Shown one piece after another: positions 32,901 to 47,600 of a stretch of 64,000 nucleotides of DNA. The stretch is from contig NC_088339.1 in NCBI RefSeq assembly GCF_036884655.1, forward strand, positions 25,439,501 to 25,503,500. The letters run 5' to 3'. How positions within the stretch are numbered: the stretch's first letter is position 1; each line of letters opens with the position of its first letter. This stretch comes from Musa acuminata AAA Group (Eukaryota > Streptophyta > Magnoliopsida > Zingiberales > Musaceae). Made by a program: the position numbers and the translations under genes. The notes beneath the pieces are model-generated. The model had not been told where the DNA came from. It saw only the letters and a program-made list of their open reading frames with translations, and did not search any database.

Positions 32901-35900
32901 TCCCTGCAAGTATATCATGTGGTAATGAATGACTGGCTATTCTAACAGTAATTATCCTTAATTTCATCTTTCTGTTTGCAGAAAAGTATAAATGGTTATA
33001 CAACCTTCTAGGCCTAAATTAAAAGATGCCATACAGACCTCATACAGTGTGGTAAGCTCAGAAAGCTTTGCAGCACGAACTGAAGTTACATAAACATCAA
33101 TATCTCGCCGAAGCTTTTCTCGAACTTTCGAGGGGTCCCATCTTGCTTGTTCAATAGCAGCACCTGCAATCCCCGAGAACAGCCTAACAACCACGAGCAA
33201 AATACACACCAAACAAAGAATATAAAATTAAAACACACATGTGCATACCTTCACAGCCCTTATCAAACTTTAACATGAAAGATTGAGTGCAATCATGTAC
33301 AGCAACAGCAAATCCTTCTCTTTCAATAGCCTTGTCAAGAGCTTCCTTAAAGTCATTTAAAGTTTTTGCCCGAACATGCCCCAACATGGATTGATATGCA
33401 GGATTTACTAGCTAGAAAGAGAAATTACTTCAATTAGATGCAGTTGAAGACAATGTCACTGATTTGACAATTTTTACTGGAATGAATACAGATATATTTC
33501 AAAATATTTGTGAGATGAGAACATAGTGTTAAATCAATCATACAATGTGAAAAACCTAGTGGTTTCAGTTAGGTGCAAAACATGCAATTCTTCTGATCTG
33601 TCCGGAACCGCCTCAGAGTGTAAAACATAGAGAAATTATTATGCTCAACCTTTGTTATCAGGCATAAAGCCATAACAAACTAGCAAATAACTATTCATCC
33701 TGGAAGTTTAAAAAAGGCCCTCTAATTCTCTTGGGAGATTAATATTCTAATACAAAAGAGAGAATCTTTCATATAATCAAACTGAATCCATCCACCTAAA
33801 GATTCAGTGAGATGCAAATAAAGGTAAGCTTTGAACTTGGCAAAATCTCACTGAACTAAAGGATGTGTTATTCATGTTAATTGAAAAAGACTGTGTACCT
33901 TACATGATGCATATATAAAGTTATTTTATATGCAATAACCAAAGCTTATTTCCATAAAACTTCGTGACATACATGGATATAACATCCCTCACAAGGAAAT
34001 TGTGACACCCACAAATTGAAAAAAATCAAGATCATTTATATATACCACTAGATAGTTTGTTAAATGTAATACTGAATAGCATATTTACCTCCATTCAGCA
34101 ACTAGTACAAGTTATGTCAACACAGAAATAACACAAACACAATATGTGATGGAGCAACATCATGCAGAACAGCAAAAAATGTCCTCAAAGGTCAGAAAGA
34201 AACAATTGAATTTTGGAAAAAAAAATGGCATATTTCAGATTATTCATCTCAAAGCCTCCAATTAATAAACCATATAATAGCAGAACAAAGGACCATCAAC
34301 TAAATTGTCAGCTATCGGGAACTTTTTGCAGTGCAGTTAACCTTCTCTGGTGACCTATCATATCATATCAGTTTGATGAGGTTTATGTTAATGGCACTAG
34401 AACTTGAACTGAATGCTGCCTGCTACCACAGGGTAACAGTACCTGGAGAAGTTTTGTTTCAAGTTCTTGTCTCTTTGAAGTCCTAACAGATTCATCAAAA
34501 TAAATAACTTCCATGTCGTATCTGCAAAATGAAAAAAAAAACATTACTTCAACAATTCCAAGGAGAAATTAAACCAGAGAAATTAGTGATATGCATTTAG
34601 CAGTACTCAAGGTTGAAGAAACAAAACTGTTGTATTTATTACTATAAAATGCATGAACTCCATAAAAATATGGCACTTAGTTATATCTGTCATGACTTTT
34701 GTAAGTAATATAGTTATACTTCAACCCATGCAAAAAGCCAGGTGTTAAGGTATTCACGAGAATCCAAAAAAAATTCTCAAGCAAAGCCAGTGTTGTAACA
34801 AATCCTTGCCTTTTTCATTTCATCTACAGGTGTAACATACGTAGATACACATTGCATAAGAGAAAATAGACACTGATGAAGCAGCACCACTGGTTGTATA
34901 AGTGAAAACAAAATTTGACTTAGTCTTTATTGCAGAATTGTGATATAATAACAGGATGCACTACTGATTAACTTCATAAGCTCTCAAGACTCTTGGCCCC
35001 CACAAGAATGTATTCGCAACCTTTCCAACATGCCATAGATATCAATGGGGAAAAAACCATAGTTCCATCACTTGCATCAGCTTTATGAAACATCACTACC
35101 TTTACCCCTATCTATCTATAGAAACAGTATTTGAAGCCCTTCAACCCTACAAATGTAGGTCTATTACAAAACATTGTTCTTTTATCCTGATTTATACAAT
35201 GATCAAACTCATCTAAATAGTAGACTCATGTAAATGGCAGTGTCACCTGTAATTCTGGGTAAATCACACACTATCTTAAGTTATTAATTAGAAAATCTCC
35301 ACTCTAGAAAATCACTTCTATCTTTCTCAAAAAAATTTATGCCTTTGCTAGTAGAAAATAGCCTAAATGTCCAAAGTTCATCCTATAAGTGAAACAATAA
35401 GTTGTAGTTCTGTCTGAACATGGTAAACATCTCCGAAAGAGAAACTAGAAGTTTTAATTACCGGGCAAAAAGAGATCCGGGCAACTACAGTATACTAGAT
35501 ATTCTCACATTAGCCCTAACCTAACTTATATCATCAAATAATGATGCAACAAAACCAATGAAGAATCCACATTCACAGTTAATGATGCAACAAAAAAGAA
35601 AACTTATTGGAACTTGAGTTCCAAGAAGTATATTTTCTGATAAAAACACATAGAACTTGAATTTTGAAGAACTTGGGCCACCAAATCTGAATTCCAATAA
35701 CTCAATTTCGAGAAGTTTCCACTTTGATCAGACAAAACAGCCTTAAACCCAATTACCACTGCTAATAAATTACCAATCATTTAACCACTTCCAAGTTCCA
35801 CCCCATTATTCCACTCTCCTTGTCTACCACATCTTCCTTAATACCACCATACACATGGTACACGAGCAATTCCTCTATAAAACCTCTTAACAGCCACAAT

Positions 35901-38900
35901 CAGAGTTCGACAGCCAAAGCCCAAGGCCAAGAGGGATCACATGGTGGCAAAGTATCAACACTTGAAGGAGAATGGCAAGAGGTAGAATGTGTGCTCACAT
36001 GCCTCTTGCAGTATTCACTTCTAGCTGTCCCGCAAGCCTGCCCATCACACTGATGGCAAGAACATCAAGTGGTTCCTCCATGGATATTTTTCGATGTGCT
36101 TCTCTTACAGAGGCATACAAAACCACCTCTATGAATAGGTTGGATCTTGTCCAAGGCTATCAAATACTTTAGTTTCACAGTGAGAAGGAACCTCAAGATG
36201 GCACTATGAAACAGTAGTAATCTACAGAAATTCATTCCATGGAGACCATATATACAAAGACTACCTAGAAAGTTCAAGCACAACGCGAGTAACTTCAATA
36301 TACATGCTACATATTCAAGCATAATGTCCAAAATAAAGTTCTGGACTGCTAAATCTGGAAATTTTTAAGGACATTACTAACAAGTGGAATGCTCACCCAG
36401 ACAAGCACTTGTCCAATATTGCACTGAGCTTCTTTCCAAAACCTGGAACAAGATCATGCTGAACAGCTTCTTCAAGTTGAAGCCACTCCTGTAACACACA
36501 AAGAAAGGTGTCCATCGTCAAAAGTTGCTGATACAAAAGCATGTACAAGCTGGATACCATTACCTCATCAGCATTTATGAAAGCAAGCTTTTCATTAGCA
36601 ATTTCTTCACAACGTACAGTGGCTACCATAACCTAGAAGAATATGAAACACCAATAAAAATAATCTCATAGGAATGTCAATGAAACAACTACTGAAGCAA
36701 TCTGATCATTGCCTTGTGTGCAGGCAGGTCAAGGTCCTTGTTCTCTTTGATAACCTTCCATATCTGCTGTGCACTAAATGAAAATCCTGAAGCAGGAATG
36801 ACCCCACGTCGATCTCCAGCAAGGCCACCAGGTGCGATAGAATGATAAAATTTTTGTCTTAAACTTGCAACCTTTTGTTAATTGTGATGGAACATGGCAG
36901 AAAAAGAAAGAATTTCAGAAATTGGCAGACACATATTAGACCTCAAAAGGCATTATGCATCATAACTGTTGACTGCATTGTCATTCAATTTCATTGAAGA
37001 ATACTTAGTTTTCAATGACTTAAAAACATAATGTTGAAAACAAGTTAAACAAGATAAAATGACACAAACATACAAAAAGGTATCTGTTTTGTCCTTTTTT
37101 CTAAACTCCAAAGTTCAATTTAAATCTTATGCCATGAGATCACTCCAAAGTTTCAACTGCAGAACAATAAAGTCACGTTTGAAGTAACAAAAAAATAATC
37201 CCTCAAAATATATTAAGTGCAAGAAACATTAATGGATGAACTTTCAAGAAAATCGAGAAACCAATACACAGTGTGCTACCAGCACTTAGCAAAGACATAC
37301 CTTTAGAAAGACTAGGAGGGCCATGTAAAAAGTAAATGTCCAAGAGTTGTTATAAAATGTTACCACATTCTTGCAAGGGCTACCCATCATGGAGAGGATG
37401 GGGGCAAAAGAACCCTCCCCCCAGTAAAAGAGAAAAGGGAACTCTAAAACTACACTTGTATAGAAATGCTACAGTAACTTAAATAATATTATTAAGAGCT
37501 TCAAAGTATCACAACACATGATTAATGACCAAGGATCCGTTATGTCAGGAATTCCAATCGAGGAAGTACAGTTCATATAGATCTCATTCCAGCTACAAAA
37601 TGAACCTAAAATAATCAAATTTTCAAGGATCCAAAGGAAATAAAGGCATCTGGCACTCAAAAGGCAATAGATTCATCAATCCATCACCAACTCATACGTG
37701 TCCAATTGCATCAATCTTGATTTAGGCTTAACAACAAGATAGTGAGGATGCTACCAAATGCAATGGAAGCAACTAAGAACATAGTGACCACCATATGCAA
37801 TGGGAGCAATTGGTGTAGCCATAATTTAATTTAGGGTTAGAACCGGGTCAGCTAAAGCAAGCAGTTAAATATTGAGTATACTACTATGACCTGTCAGTTT
37901 TGATTCTAGTTCTTTACTTTAGTTTTTTGTTTCTCTTTGGGACATTAATCCAGCTGAAAATTAAATATTATTTGGAATGCATGAGCAGGTGATGCCTTAA
38001 GATACTGGTACTGATCACAACAGAATATACTCACTCTACAACAAACACAGAAAATAAAGTGGTTATCATCTATTTTGTTTCCTCATTAGTAGTCCTATGT
38101 TTTATGGAACCAGGCTTCTAGATTTATTGAGTCTAATAATGAAGAAGAATACAAGAATGTATATCGGTGGAAGTAAAGTTTTCCTTGGCCAGCAGGACCG
38201 ACATCTCTCATCAATATGAATTGAAGCTTTCTATCCTTTCATTCAATCCAAATCAGCTCCATCCAATTGGACTGAGCCCCATCCAATTGGTATAGCCTCG
38301 TCATAGTTACATTAGAAAGTCTATTGTAGGTCCTAAAGACAAAAGTTTAATGAAGGATCTTGAGACAAAAGAATGTAAATGTTATATTAATGGGTTATTT
38401 TTTTCTTCAGTGACAAAACACTAGAATACCATATAAGCTCAATTGCTGTTGCACTAGAAATATTTAATATTTAGGTCCACACTCCATATGCTCCTTGCTA
38501 TTCTAGATCCAAGGTTCAGTGTAGCTGCCCATCACACCAGGATCGACTTCCTGCCTTCTTTTAATATAAATGTATATATCTCATCAGATGCATTACTATG
38601 AATATCAAAAAGAGAGATGTCTGGTGGACTTAGTTCAGTTAGTTCGTGAATTGTCATTATGTGACAGCTCACCTGTTCTTTAAATTGTTCTTCTTTCTCT
38701 TCGTAACTTGAAAGAGCCACAACTTGTACCTGGAAATTTATGGCATGAGAATGGAAGTAACAGATTAAATTCGATCAGAAACCAGCAAAAACTAAAGATT
38801 AGCTTATCATACATTGAAAAATTCGCTAAGAGGAGTTTCTTTATGAGCTTGTGGTTTTGGAACATTATCCCATATCTGCAAGAAATGTGTGTGAGACATT

Positions 38901-41900
38901 AAAGATAAAATTGTTACAGAAAATGAAAAGCACGAGCACTATATAACAGGCACCTTCTGAATATCCTCCCTGAGAATAGGTTCAAGACTTTCCAGCGGTG
39001 TCTGCTCATGAAACAAGATGTCAATTGCAATTACATACCGGTTAGAAAAAAAGGAGCTACCAATATTTTGTGTAAAAAACGAAATTTTCACCTTGGTTTT
39101 ATCACGTATGACAAATAGTAATGTTGTTTTACGAGGGCTAAACAACCTCATCATCACCTGTTATGTGAGAAACATAAGAATGAAAGTGAAAATTATAAGC
39201 TGATACAAACAGGAACAACTGAAATATTGAAGCTTATATGCCTAGATGGGTGTGTAAGTCTTTTATGTCTAAGATTACCTGAAATACTGTCTTTAAAAGA
39301 GGCTTGTTTGCAGCTTGTTCTCGACCAATATCATGACACCACCTATTTTATGGAGGCAAAATTAAGAGAGAAAAAAAAATGTGTTGCTTAATTAACTGTA
39401 GTCTTACATGTTTATAAGGACTATATCTGAAACTGCTAAAGCAAAAAGTGCACTCTGCTTCTCAAATGTTGTGTCATCCTGAACACAAAATAGATGATAA
39501 ATCACATCATAAGGCAATGTATAGTAGAAGCATTATGAGTCGAGAATCATAATCTTATGCACTGACTATTATGTTCAAGAGTTTGCTTATCTTAAGTTAG
39601 TTCATAAAGAATAAGGACACATAAAAATTATAGCCAGATCAAGGAAAAACAGTTTCCAAGTATACAAAAATAAACCTTGATTAGGTGCAAGTTTTGGTTC
39701 ATCATCTCATGAATTCCTTGTTTAACTTTCACTATAGGTGCATAATTAAATAAACAATCATTGAGTAGATACCTAGAAGTTAAACAAGCATGTTTCAATT
39801 TAGAGGCACAAAGAACCCAAAGGAAATTGCACCAAGACACAAACCAAGTAGCATGTTTAGAAAATCCATTGATTCTGCAAACATAGATGGGATCATGGTA
39901 AATCAAAGACCAAAATCAACTAAATCTTAAAGACCGACAATTTTGCCAACTGAGAGGTAAGAGCAGAGACACAAGGGCTCCATCAACTCAGAGGTCCCAG
40001 AAACATATTTCTTAATGCTTGTTAAAATCACATGAGAGATGTTAATCCTGGAGTAGATGGACCGTACTTTGGGGAATATTTTAGCACTAGTAAAGATGTT
40101 AAACTCTACTAGCATGTCTTGCAACTAATAAAATCAAGAAAAACTGATTACAGATGCACAAGTTGGAGATCCAGAGGAATGACCAAGCAATTTTAAGTGT
40201 CAGACCTTCCCTGATAGATTTTTATTATACTAGTCAATATAGGACCTGGAAAAGGAAACACAATCTCTCTCTGTATGGATCAACAAGTCTTTCAACACTG
40301 GTAAACGATGGTCTCTTTCACTTATTCTGTGCGGTTGTGATTCTGTGTTAAGCAGTCAAGATTGCAAAGACGGCTAGAGATGAAACAAAATCATCAAATG
40401 CCATAACCTAATTTTGATGATTCTTATATTATTTTTGTTAACATTATATAATATAAGATGACTTAAAGGGATAATGGTACCACAAAAGATCATTATGCAT
40501 TTAAGTTGGAGAGCAGAATGTCAAGTATATTAGAATCAAAAGAATCAGTTACATAATCAATAATCATCGGGCAGCAACTTAAGGAATGCTTTGCACCATC
40601 ACTTCTCTTTTTCTTCCTTTCTTTCTTTTCCCATTTTCTCCAAAAGTCCTTTTTCAGCACCTGATAGGCCCAGTTTTCATTGTCTATATTTTTTTGGTTT
40701 ATCTTCTTTATCTTAATTGGTGTGAAAATGATGGTAGCGGGGCTGGAGTTGTTAGCAAGAAGCCTGTCAAATAACTCCTGAGACAAGCAGGAAAATATAG
40801 CATCTGAAATAAGTTCATCGGAAGTAGAAAACCACCTATTTTTTTATTATATAATATTTATTCTTACTTTGTTACCTGCATCAGGTTTCCACCCTTTCCC
40901 TCAATCATTGCTGCAAATGCAGCATGACTGTTTGAACCACAAAGATGATTTTGGATCTTAAGTCTTCTCCATGTAAAATAAAAACAAATTCGGTGGTTAC
41001 CAAAACGTGGTCAACAAGCAATCAGATAAAATTACCAAATTTAAAGTGTTAGAGTTTTGGATCAGGTCAACCAAAGATAAGTTTTAAGACAAGTTCTGAT
41101 CGTTCCAGAATCACCCATGGCTATATTATTGATCACAGAAGTAACCATCTATGATCTAACCATGTACTCCATATTGCATAAATTAAGCAAATACAGTACA
41201 TGTAGAGAAAATAGTTGGCCCTAGTTCAGAATAAACATCCAGTCTGTTCCAAGTATCAAGGCTTCATTGCATAAAAATAAAGAAAAACCATACAGTGCAG
41301 AACCATATTCATCCAGCACCCAATGGTCGTAAATGTAATGATTTGTGATGGCATGCTTTTTTATAAGCTCTATAAAAACATTGATATCTGATTTTACAAT
41401 CTAGCAATGGCTGACATAATGTTAAATCGTATGACAATCCATGAAATGGAGTTTTTGACTATGTCTATCCAATCACATCATGTCATTCTTTTTCTGACCT
41501 TGCAAATATTGGAGGTTCAGATGATTTCACTTTACATGCCCTAACCAACTGTGTTTTTCAACTTACTGAAAATTCTCCTTGGATACAGGATTAATGTTGT
41601 ACAATATGAATATTTTGACTTTGCATGATAGTATGCACAATGTTGCGCCAAAAGGAACTCGACCATTCATAAACTGGATAGATACCTCCCCTCGCTCTCT
41701 TCCATCGGTACCCTCCAAATCCATAACGATTGTACATGGCTCAATATCAGCACATCTCGCTAGCCAAATGCCTTTAGTAGTCTGTGACCTGAAGAAATAT
41801 GACTATTAAATCATAGTTGAATGAAATGAATTGGCTAAAGTGAGAATGATGCAGATGAATTAAATGGGCGACAATAGAAAAGCTTACCTTCCCCTAAAAG

Positions 41901-43252
41901 CATCCATCTCTCGAAAATTGGTGCCAAACAAATGGTTCAAAAGTGTGCTCTTACCTGTCATAGCAATAATAGTTTATGAAGGACCTTTACCAGCAATTAC
42001 TGTATGGAAGCAGTGGTCAAGTCTAAAAGATTGCAGATGCTCAACCACAAGGAGCCAGTGACATATATAATTTTAATGGTGACACATAATCTTATTAACT
42101 TTGAAAGAGTAAGTATGTTCTTGTATAAGGACTTACAACAAAGCTGAACCACAAAAAACTACTCCAGATGATTGAAAAATGTATTTCTCAGGTAGTGAGC
42201 AATGTAGTGAAGCAACTTTTTGAATTGCTTAGCACAACCATAAAGCAAAAAAGCACGAGAGGCAGCAGCAACAATACTGCCATTGGTGGAGCAAGTTATA
42301 GAAGATAACCTAAGCAAAGAAATATAAGTCATATGCTTTGAATTTGGTGAAGTGATTCAAAACCAATTCATAGAAATGCCCACTAAAGGATTATGCCACT
42401 AAAAATTGGATATATGTGGACCCTTAGAAGCCATCTGACACCTTCTACATTACACTCTACATACAGCTGAGCATCTAGCAACACCTTCTAAAGATAATTT
42501 AACCCAATTTGTAACGGGATTGGCCAAAACCATTTCCCAGTATTAAAATTTCTTAGGTCCATACAATCCAGGCCTTAAAATTGATCAAGATCAGCCAAGT
42601 TATGTCAAGTTTGGCCAGGATATGCTCCAGCACATGAAATCAACAGGGATCACCAAAGATGGTAAGGATTGATAAGGATCATCCAGTCAGAGTTAATCCT
42701 TGATTTCTTTAAGCTGATTCCATTCCGCTGATATGATCCATTTGATTTTGCCATATCACAATTGCGACTTTCCAATCATTCAAACAAAGCTCATGGTTCC
42801 TCAATTTAAGATCCCCACATAAAGTAACAAACTTATATGTAACAAATTAATTATATATCATTCACAATATTACATAAAGAACCTTGCAAAATCCACTCTA
42901 CTTAGCCTCAAATTTTGAGGCTTGATGGTAAATCAAAAGGAAAAAGGATAGATGTCACTCATTTATCTAAGAAGGCTTTCAATGACAATTACTGACTTTG
43001 CTAAATGATTTTAGTATTAGCAGCAGAAAAAACAAATGGGAGGAAGTCAAATAGCAAAGGATTGAAAAGTTTGCAGTAATAATTCATGTAACTTGCAAGC
43101 ATACCACTACTTTGTGGGCCCATAATAGAGACCACAGCATAGGATAGTCCACACTCAGCCAACTTCACCATCTTAATAAAATTTTCGATGCCAGCATCAT
43201 TGAATGCACCATCTCCATCAATAAGTTGGGTAGAACAACAATGTTCATCCAT
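29921..43252 (-). CDS. RHD3: ROOT HAIR DEFECTIVE 3-type ER membrane-fusion GTPase
   Basis: Complete gene: 22 coding exons give 807 residues (Arabidopsis RHD3 has 802). Exons in transcript order: 43105-43252, 41888-41954, 41686-41788, 39408-39478, 39279-39342, 39092-39157, 38954-39001, 38813-38875, 38673-38729, 36713-36871, 36564-36632, 36397-36488, 34443-34521, 33249-33411, 33039-33163, 32641-32903, 32464-32560, 32214-32375, 31601-31705, 30426-30520, 30245-30341, 29921-30151. RHD3/SEY1 is the plant atlastin, a dynamin-like GTPase that fuses ER tubules into a network and supports root-hair growth. The P-loop GPQSSGKST is at residues 45-53; [11 protein letters not shown] is switch II and VIRDKTK the base-recognition loop. 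Two C-terminal membrane segments (about 681-699 and 702-722) form the ER hairpin. The tail is Ser-rich ([15 protein letters not shown]). The introns after exons 10 and 19 begin with GC instead of GT. A broken partial copy lies at 19712-21665. Confidence 0.95.
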
Positions 43253-44660
43253 TTTTTTCTGAAAAAGAAGAAAACAGTAATTGATTTGAGATACAGATTA
43301 TCCTGTCCAAACTATTTTGCCACCACTTCCATTTCCATGGATTTGGAAGCCTGCAGCCACCAAAATGAACATATGAAATGATTCATGAAGGGTTTATTCC
43401 TATTGAGAATGTGCCAAATCTAGGTGCTATAATTAAGCTAGAAGCAGTGAGAAAATTGCCACCCATGAGAGTTCCAAGGAACGACAACTTTTGAAATAAT
43501 AAATACAAAGGAGACATCAGAATTTACAGTAAAATTAAAAAAGAAAAAAGAAGTTGGCCAATGCTCCTCTGCTTTATCATTCTTATCTCATTTCTCATAT
43601 ACATGAACTAGAATAGAATACAAAGTACATATATGTTCAAAATATCCATGAACCATACAAAAGCTAGAAATAAACTTCTAAACAGCAAATGTTTATTAAT
43701 GGAAAATGGAATTTCAAAAGCAAGTACAAACGAATGCACCCTTCAGTGGATCACTTTTTAATTTAAATTATAGGGGGTGCATAAGTAGAAAAGGAGATGT
43801 AACGATGACCATAGACAGAGAAGAAAGAAATTTCAACGACTGATCCATCTCTCAACTCCTTAATCATCACATGCAAGAAAAAAGTACCTTATTTCCAACA
43901 GCCAAAGTCTGACGTTGAAGTATATCGATCATATATTAGAAAAAATGATAAGAAATGCACAGTTTAAGTGTTTAATTGATTCCCTATAGGCACACATGAA
44001 ATGAGATCGATCAGCATTCTTGCAGGAAATATCCAAGAACGTAATTCAAGGTGAGTTATGAACAACTGTCACGGAATAATTAAACTAGTGAGATCAATAA
44101 TATAAGCACTACGAACGCAGACTAGATTTGGCTGGATTCATCCCAAAACCAAAAGACTTCATGTACCTGAGATATTCACTTGAATCTTCGAAGCAAGAAA
44201 TTTCTACTGCATCTACGAAAGGATGATCCCAATCAAAGAAACATCACAAAGATTATGGAAGAAAACAACAAAAAGAGTAACAATCAAACACTAACCAACT
44301 GGAATACCAAGAAAGCAACAGGACCAAGTCAAACCCTAATCACGAACAACTAGCACCGTCACAAGAATCATCGTAATCATCAAGAAGGGTGGAAATCGAG
44401 AACTAAATTCTTTAAAAAAAAAGAGCAACAAATCCAAAGTCTTAAAAGAACAAGATATTGAACTTATAGAACAGGCGGATCGGGCTGACGCATGCATCAA
44501 ATACATCAAGAATCTCGGTGGCATGATCGTAACCAAGAAGGCCGCATCGGGAAGGAGAAGGGAAGATCTGGGGACGTACCTACGGGAGGAGGAGATGGTC
44601 AGCGGAAGGCCTCTCCACAGTCGGGTTTCAGAAGAGCAGCAGCAGAACAAGAAGACGGAG
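43253..44660 (-). other. RHD3 leader exon and leader intron
   Basis: A non-coding first exon ends at 44581 with the donor cccgtag/gtacgtcc; its acceptor is cttctttttcag at 43259. The second exon thus begins at 43258, six bases before the ATG at 43252. The same leader exon and donor are conserved in the broken copy near 21525-21600. The upstream limit of the first exon is not visible. Confidence 0.65.
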
Positions 44661-47600
44661 AGCTAAATATCAAACGGAAAGGAACGAGAAATGACGGCGG
44701 TGTTGAACTAATAATAAGAGAAACTAAAGGACGAATTTTAAGTTGAACTAATACGATTATAATAATTTTACACTATGTTATAATATCTTTAATAATACAC
44801 AAAAAAAATACTATAATATAATATAAATATATTGTGTTATTGTATTGCCGTATTACATGTTTTCCTAATATTACTAAATATAATTTTTTGTATTATTGAA
44901 AATACTATTACTAAATATAATTGTCCTAATATTACATTATATTATAATTTTTTAGTATTATTGAAAAAACTGTAAATGAGTGTAAAAACATAATAAATAT
45001 ATTTTTTATAAATTTTATATAAATATATTGTAATATAATATTTTTTATACCACATTATAATTTTTTTAAAAATTACTAAAAACCATAGTATAAAAATATT
45101 GTAACCGGACAGAGCTCATCATATAGAGATCGATCCACAGGTAAAGGGAGAGAAAAAAAAAAATATTTCAGATATTATTTAAACAAAATTATTAAGAAAT
45201 ATTCATCAAAACAAAAAGATTTAATAAATGGTGAAATTATTAAAATTGATAAAGGGAAAAAACCAAAAAGATTGATTTTTTTAGAATTCATCAAAACAAA
45301 ATTATTAAAATTATTAAAAAACATATATCAGCTAAAAAATAAAAACATTTAATAAATCTTTAAAGTTTTCTTTATCAGTGATTGCATACTAACATAATCG
45401 ACTATATAAGTTAATATAGTCGATTATGTTAAATCGTGAAATTATTAATTTATTGATCATCTGGAGGTTGAAAATGTCAAATAAAAGAATTGATGGAATC
45501 ATCGTTAAGAAATATTCGGAGATGAGCATGCAAATTACCAAGATTTCAAACATACCAAACAAAATAAAGTGGAATCAAAGGAACCGAGTGATTTGTCGGT
45601 TCCAACAACACTCGTCACGTGTTAAAGGTAACGAAAGAAAGGAAGGAAGGAAGGAATGTGTTGCGTTTGCTTCGATTGAAAGTAAGAGGAAGGTGATGAC
45701 GTGGCCGTTGTAGCTGAAATGTTGGGCTGTGTTGGTTCGGGTTGGGTCAGCAAAATGGAAACGGTAGGAAAAGGCGTTGGATAACTCGAAGGTCATTTTC
45801 GACATTCAAGTAGTCATTGTTGTACTTGGATGTACAGTGGTCATACCCCTACAAAGAGAATGGACGGTGCAGCCATCCATCCCGCAAAGCTCTCGAGAGG
45901 CCATCCTTGTCCGATCTTCCACCACAAGTCACCTTACTGCATATATCTCATTGTGTGTCCATAACACGATCGTATGAGAAGGAGCCATCAGAGTGTCACC
46001 GGGAAAGAGCATCGACAACATTAGAGTCGTCACCCACTATCATCCTCGGTTGGTCTGTGAGGAGTATGTCTAACTTGAGAAAGGGTTTGGAGTTCGTACC
46101 ATAAGAATGAGGGCTTGGAGAAGTTATAGTGGCAGAGAACATACACAGGTGGACCTTAGTTGTCCCTGCAGAAGCCCAACCCTTCATTTATCCAAGCCCT
46201 AACACCTGAACCTCTAGCTATTCGAGTAACATAAGGAGATACCAAACCTTGGTCACATCAAATGGCATGGCTCATGAGTTAACTGAAAGATTTGTTAATG
46301 ATGAAATATTAAATTAGTTTGAAATATCTTATCTCATCCATTTTAATGAAAGTGAGTCATATTTGTTAAGAGGTATTAAGACATATATTGCGTCATTTCC
46401 TAGTAGTTTAGGACAAGAATCAATTGCGGCTCCATTCTGAAAACAGAGTGAGCCACAAATCAACACTTGGCTTGGCTTCCAATAACATCTACCCGCCCAC
46501 TGGTTGAGCAGTCAGAGTAGATTGTTCTACCCGACCGTCAATTTATAGAGGATGGCATTCGTCACTCCGCAGTCTGCTGCTAGTACAGATCGTGTACGGC
46601 AGATCTCGCATCCGTTTTCCATCGAGCACGCGGATCCTGTGTCTCGATCGAGGACCAAACACAAAAGCGTTGGCTCTCGTTTGACGGGCCCCACGACAAG
46701 TCAAGTCATCCAGGACATTCTTTCCGGTGCTCGCTGGCTCGACCTGGACGCAGGAGATGCACCCGACCACCGGTAGTAGATACTGTTATAGTGCTGTGAA
46801 GCACAATGCAGTCACGAAATGAGACCATAAGTGAGTGTGAGATTGGCAAGACCGAGGATCAGGATGATGTACAAAAGTTTCTCTTTTTGTAATGACGAAG
46901 AGACAGTGAACTTGTTTTCTTTTTATGAGATGGAACCAAAACAGTGCAGCAGAACCAGAAAGCTGCACTGGGACGGCCACTGCAAACATAACAAATGTAT
47001 GCGATCTAAGGTGAGTGAGAAGTGGCAAGTTGCAACACGATCCATCTTCTCCAATCCACCGGAACCATGAAAACTTGGTATCTCGTTTGCCAGGGAACAC
47101 GTTTCTGTCACCTCTGCCTTCTAACAAGGTTGGTGTTGGCAATTCGAGAAAAGAGTGGTTGTCGTCCACCTTTCACGTATGACAGATTAGGATGCTTGCC
47201 ATCCATGGAGGAAGCTCACCGCTGCGTCTTCCTCTGGGTTGGTCTCCGATGACGCACAGATCCTGTTCCGGGTCTGTCTGCACCGAAATTACCCCCAGTT
47301 GTCTTCCTACCTACTCGCTGCCCCATCGTGAACTGCCACTTTTATGCTCCCCTGCATGTGGGATTCATTAAGAGCTCACCCTCCCACTGCACAAGAAAAC
47401 ACAGACGAACAGGGTAGTAACTTTAAAGCTGCACCTACTGCAGCTTGCAAAGGTATGAAAGACTGTCACCCTATAACCTCACCTTCTCACTTAATACCTG
47501 GACATATGGGGGTTGTGCTCTTCCCCGCAACTACTTCAATGGCTCGACCAGTCAAAAAGATATTGAAAACTAGTTTATTTATTTCATATTATTGTTCATT

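Noticed and set aside
40871..40990. Minus-strand exon-like stretch in RHD3 intron 3
   Set aside because: It does not match any RHD3 residue, and skipping it gives a perfect family alignment and phase.
45996..46187. Minus-strand frame ending NVVDALSR, resembling the end of a Ty3 RNase H domain
   Set aside because: Only eight residues match. The rest of the frame and its surroundings show no reverse transcriptase, RNase H or integrase motif, so chance is likely.
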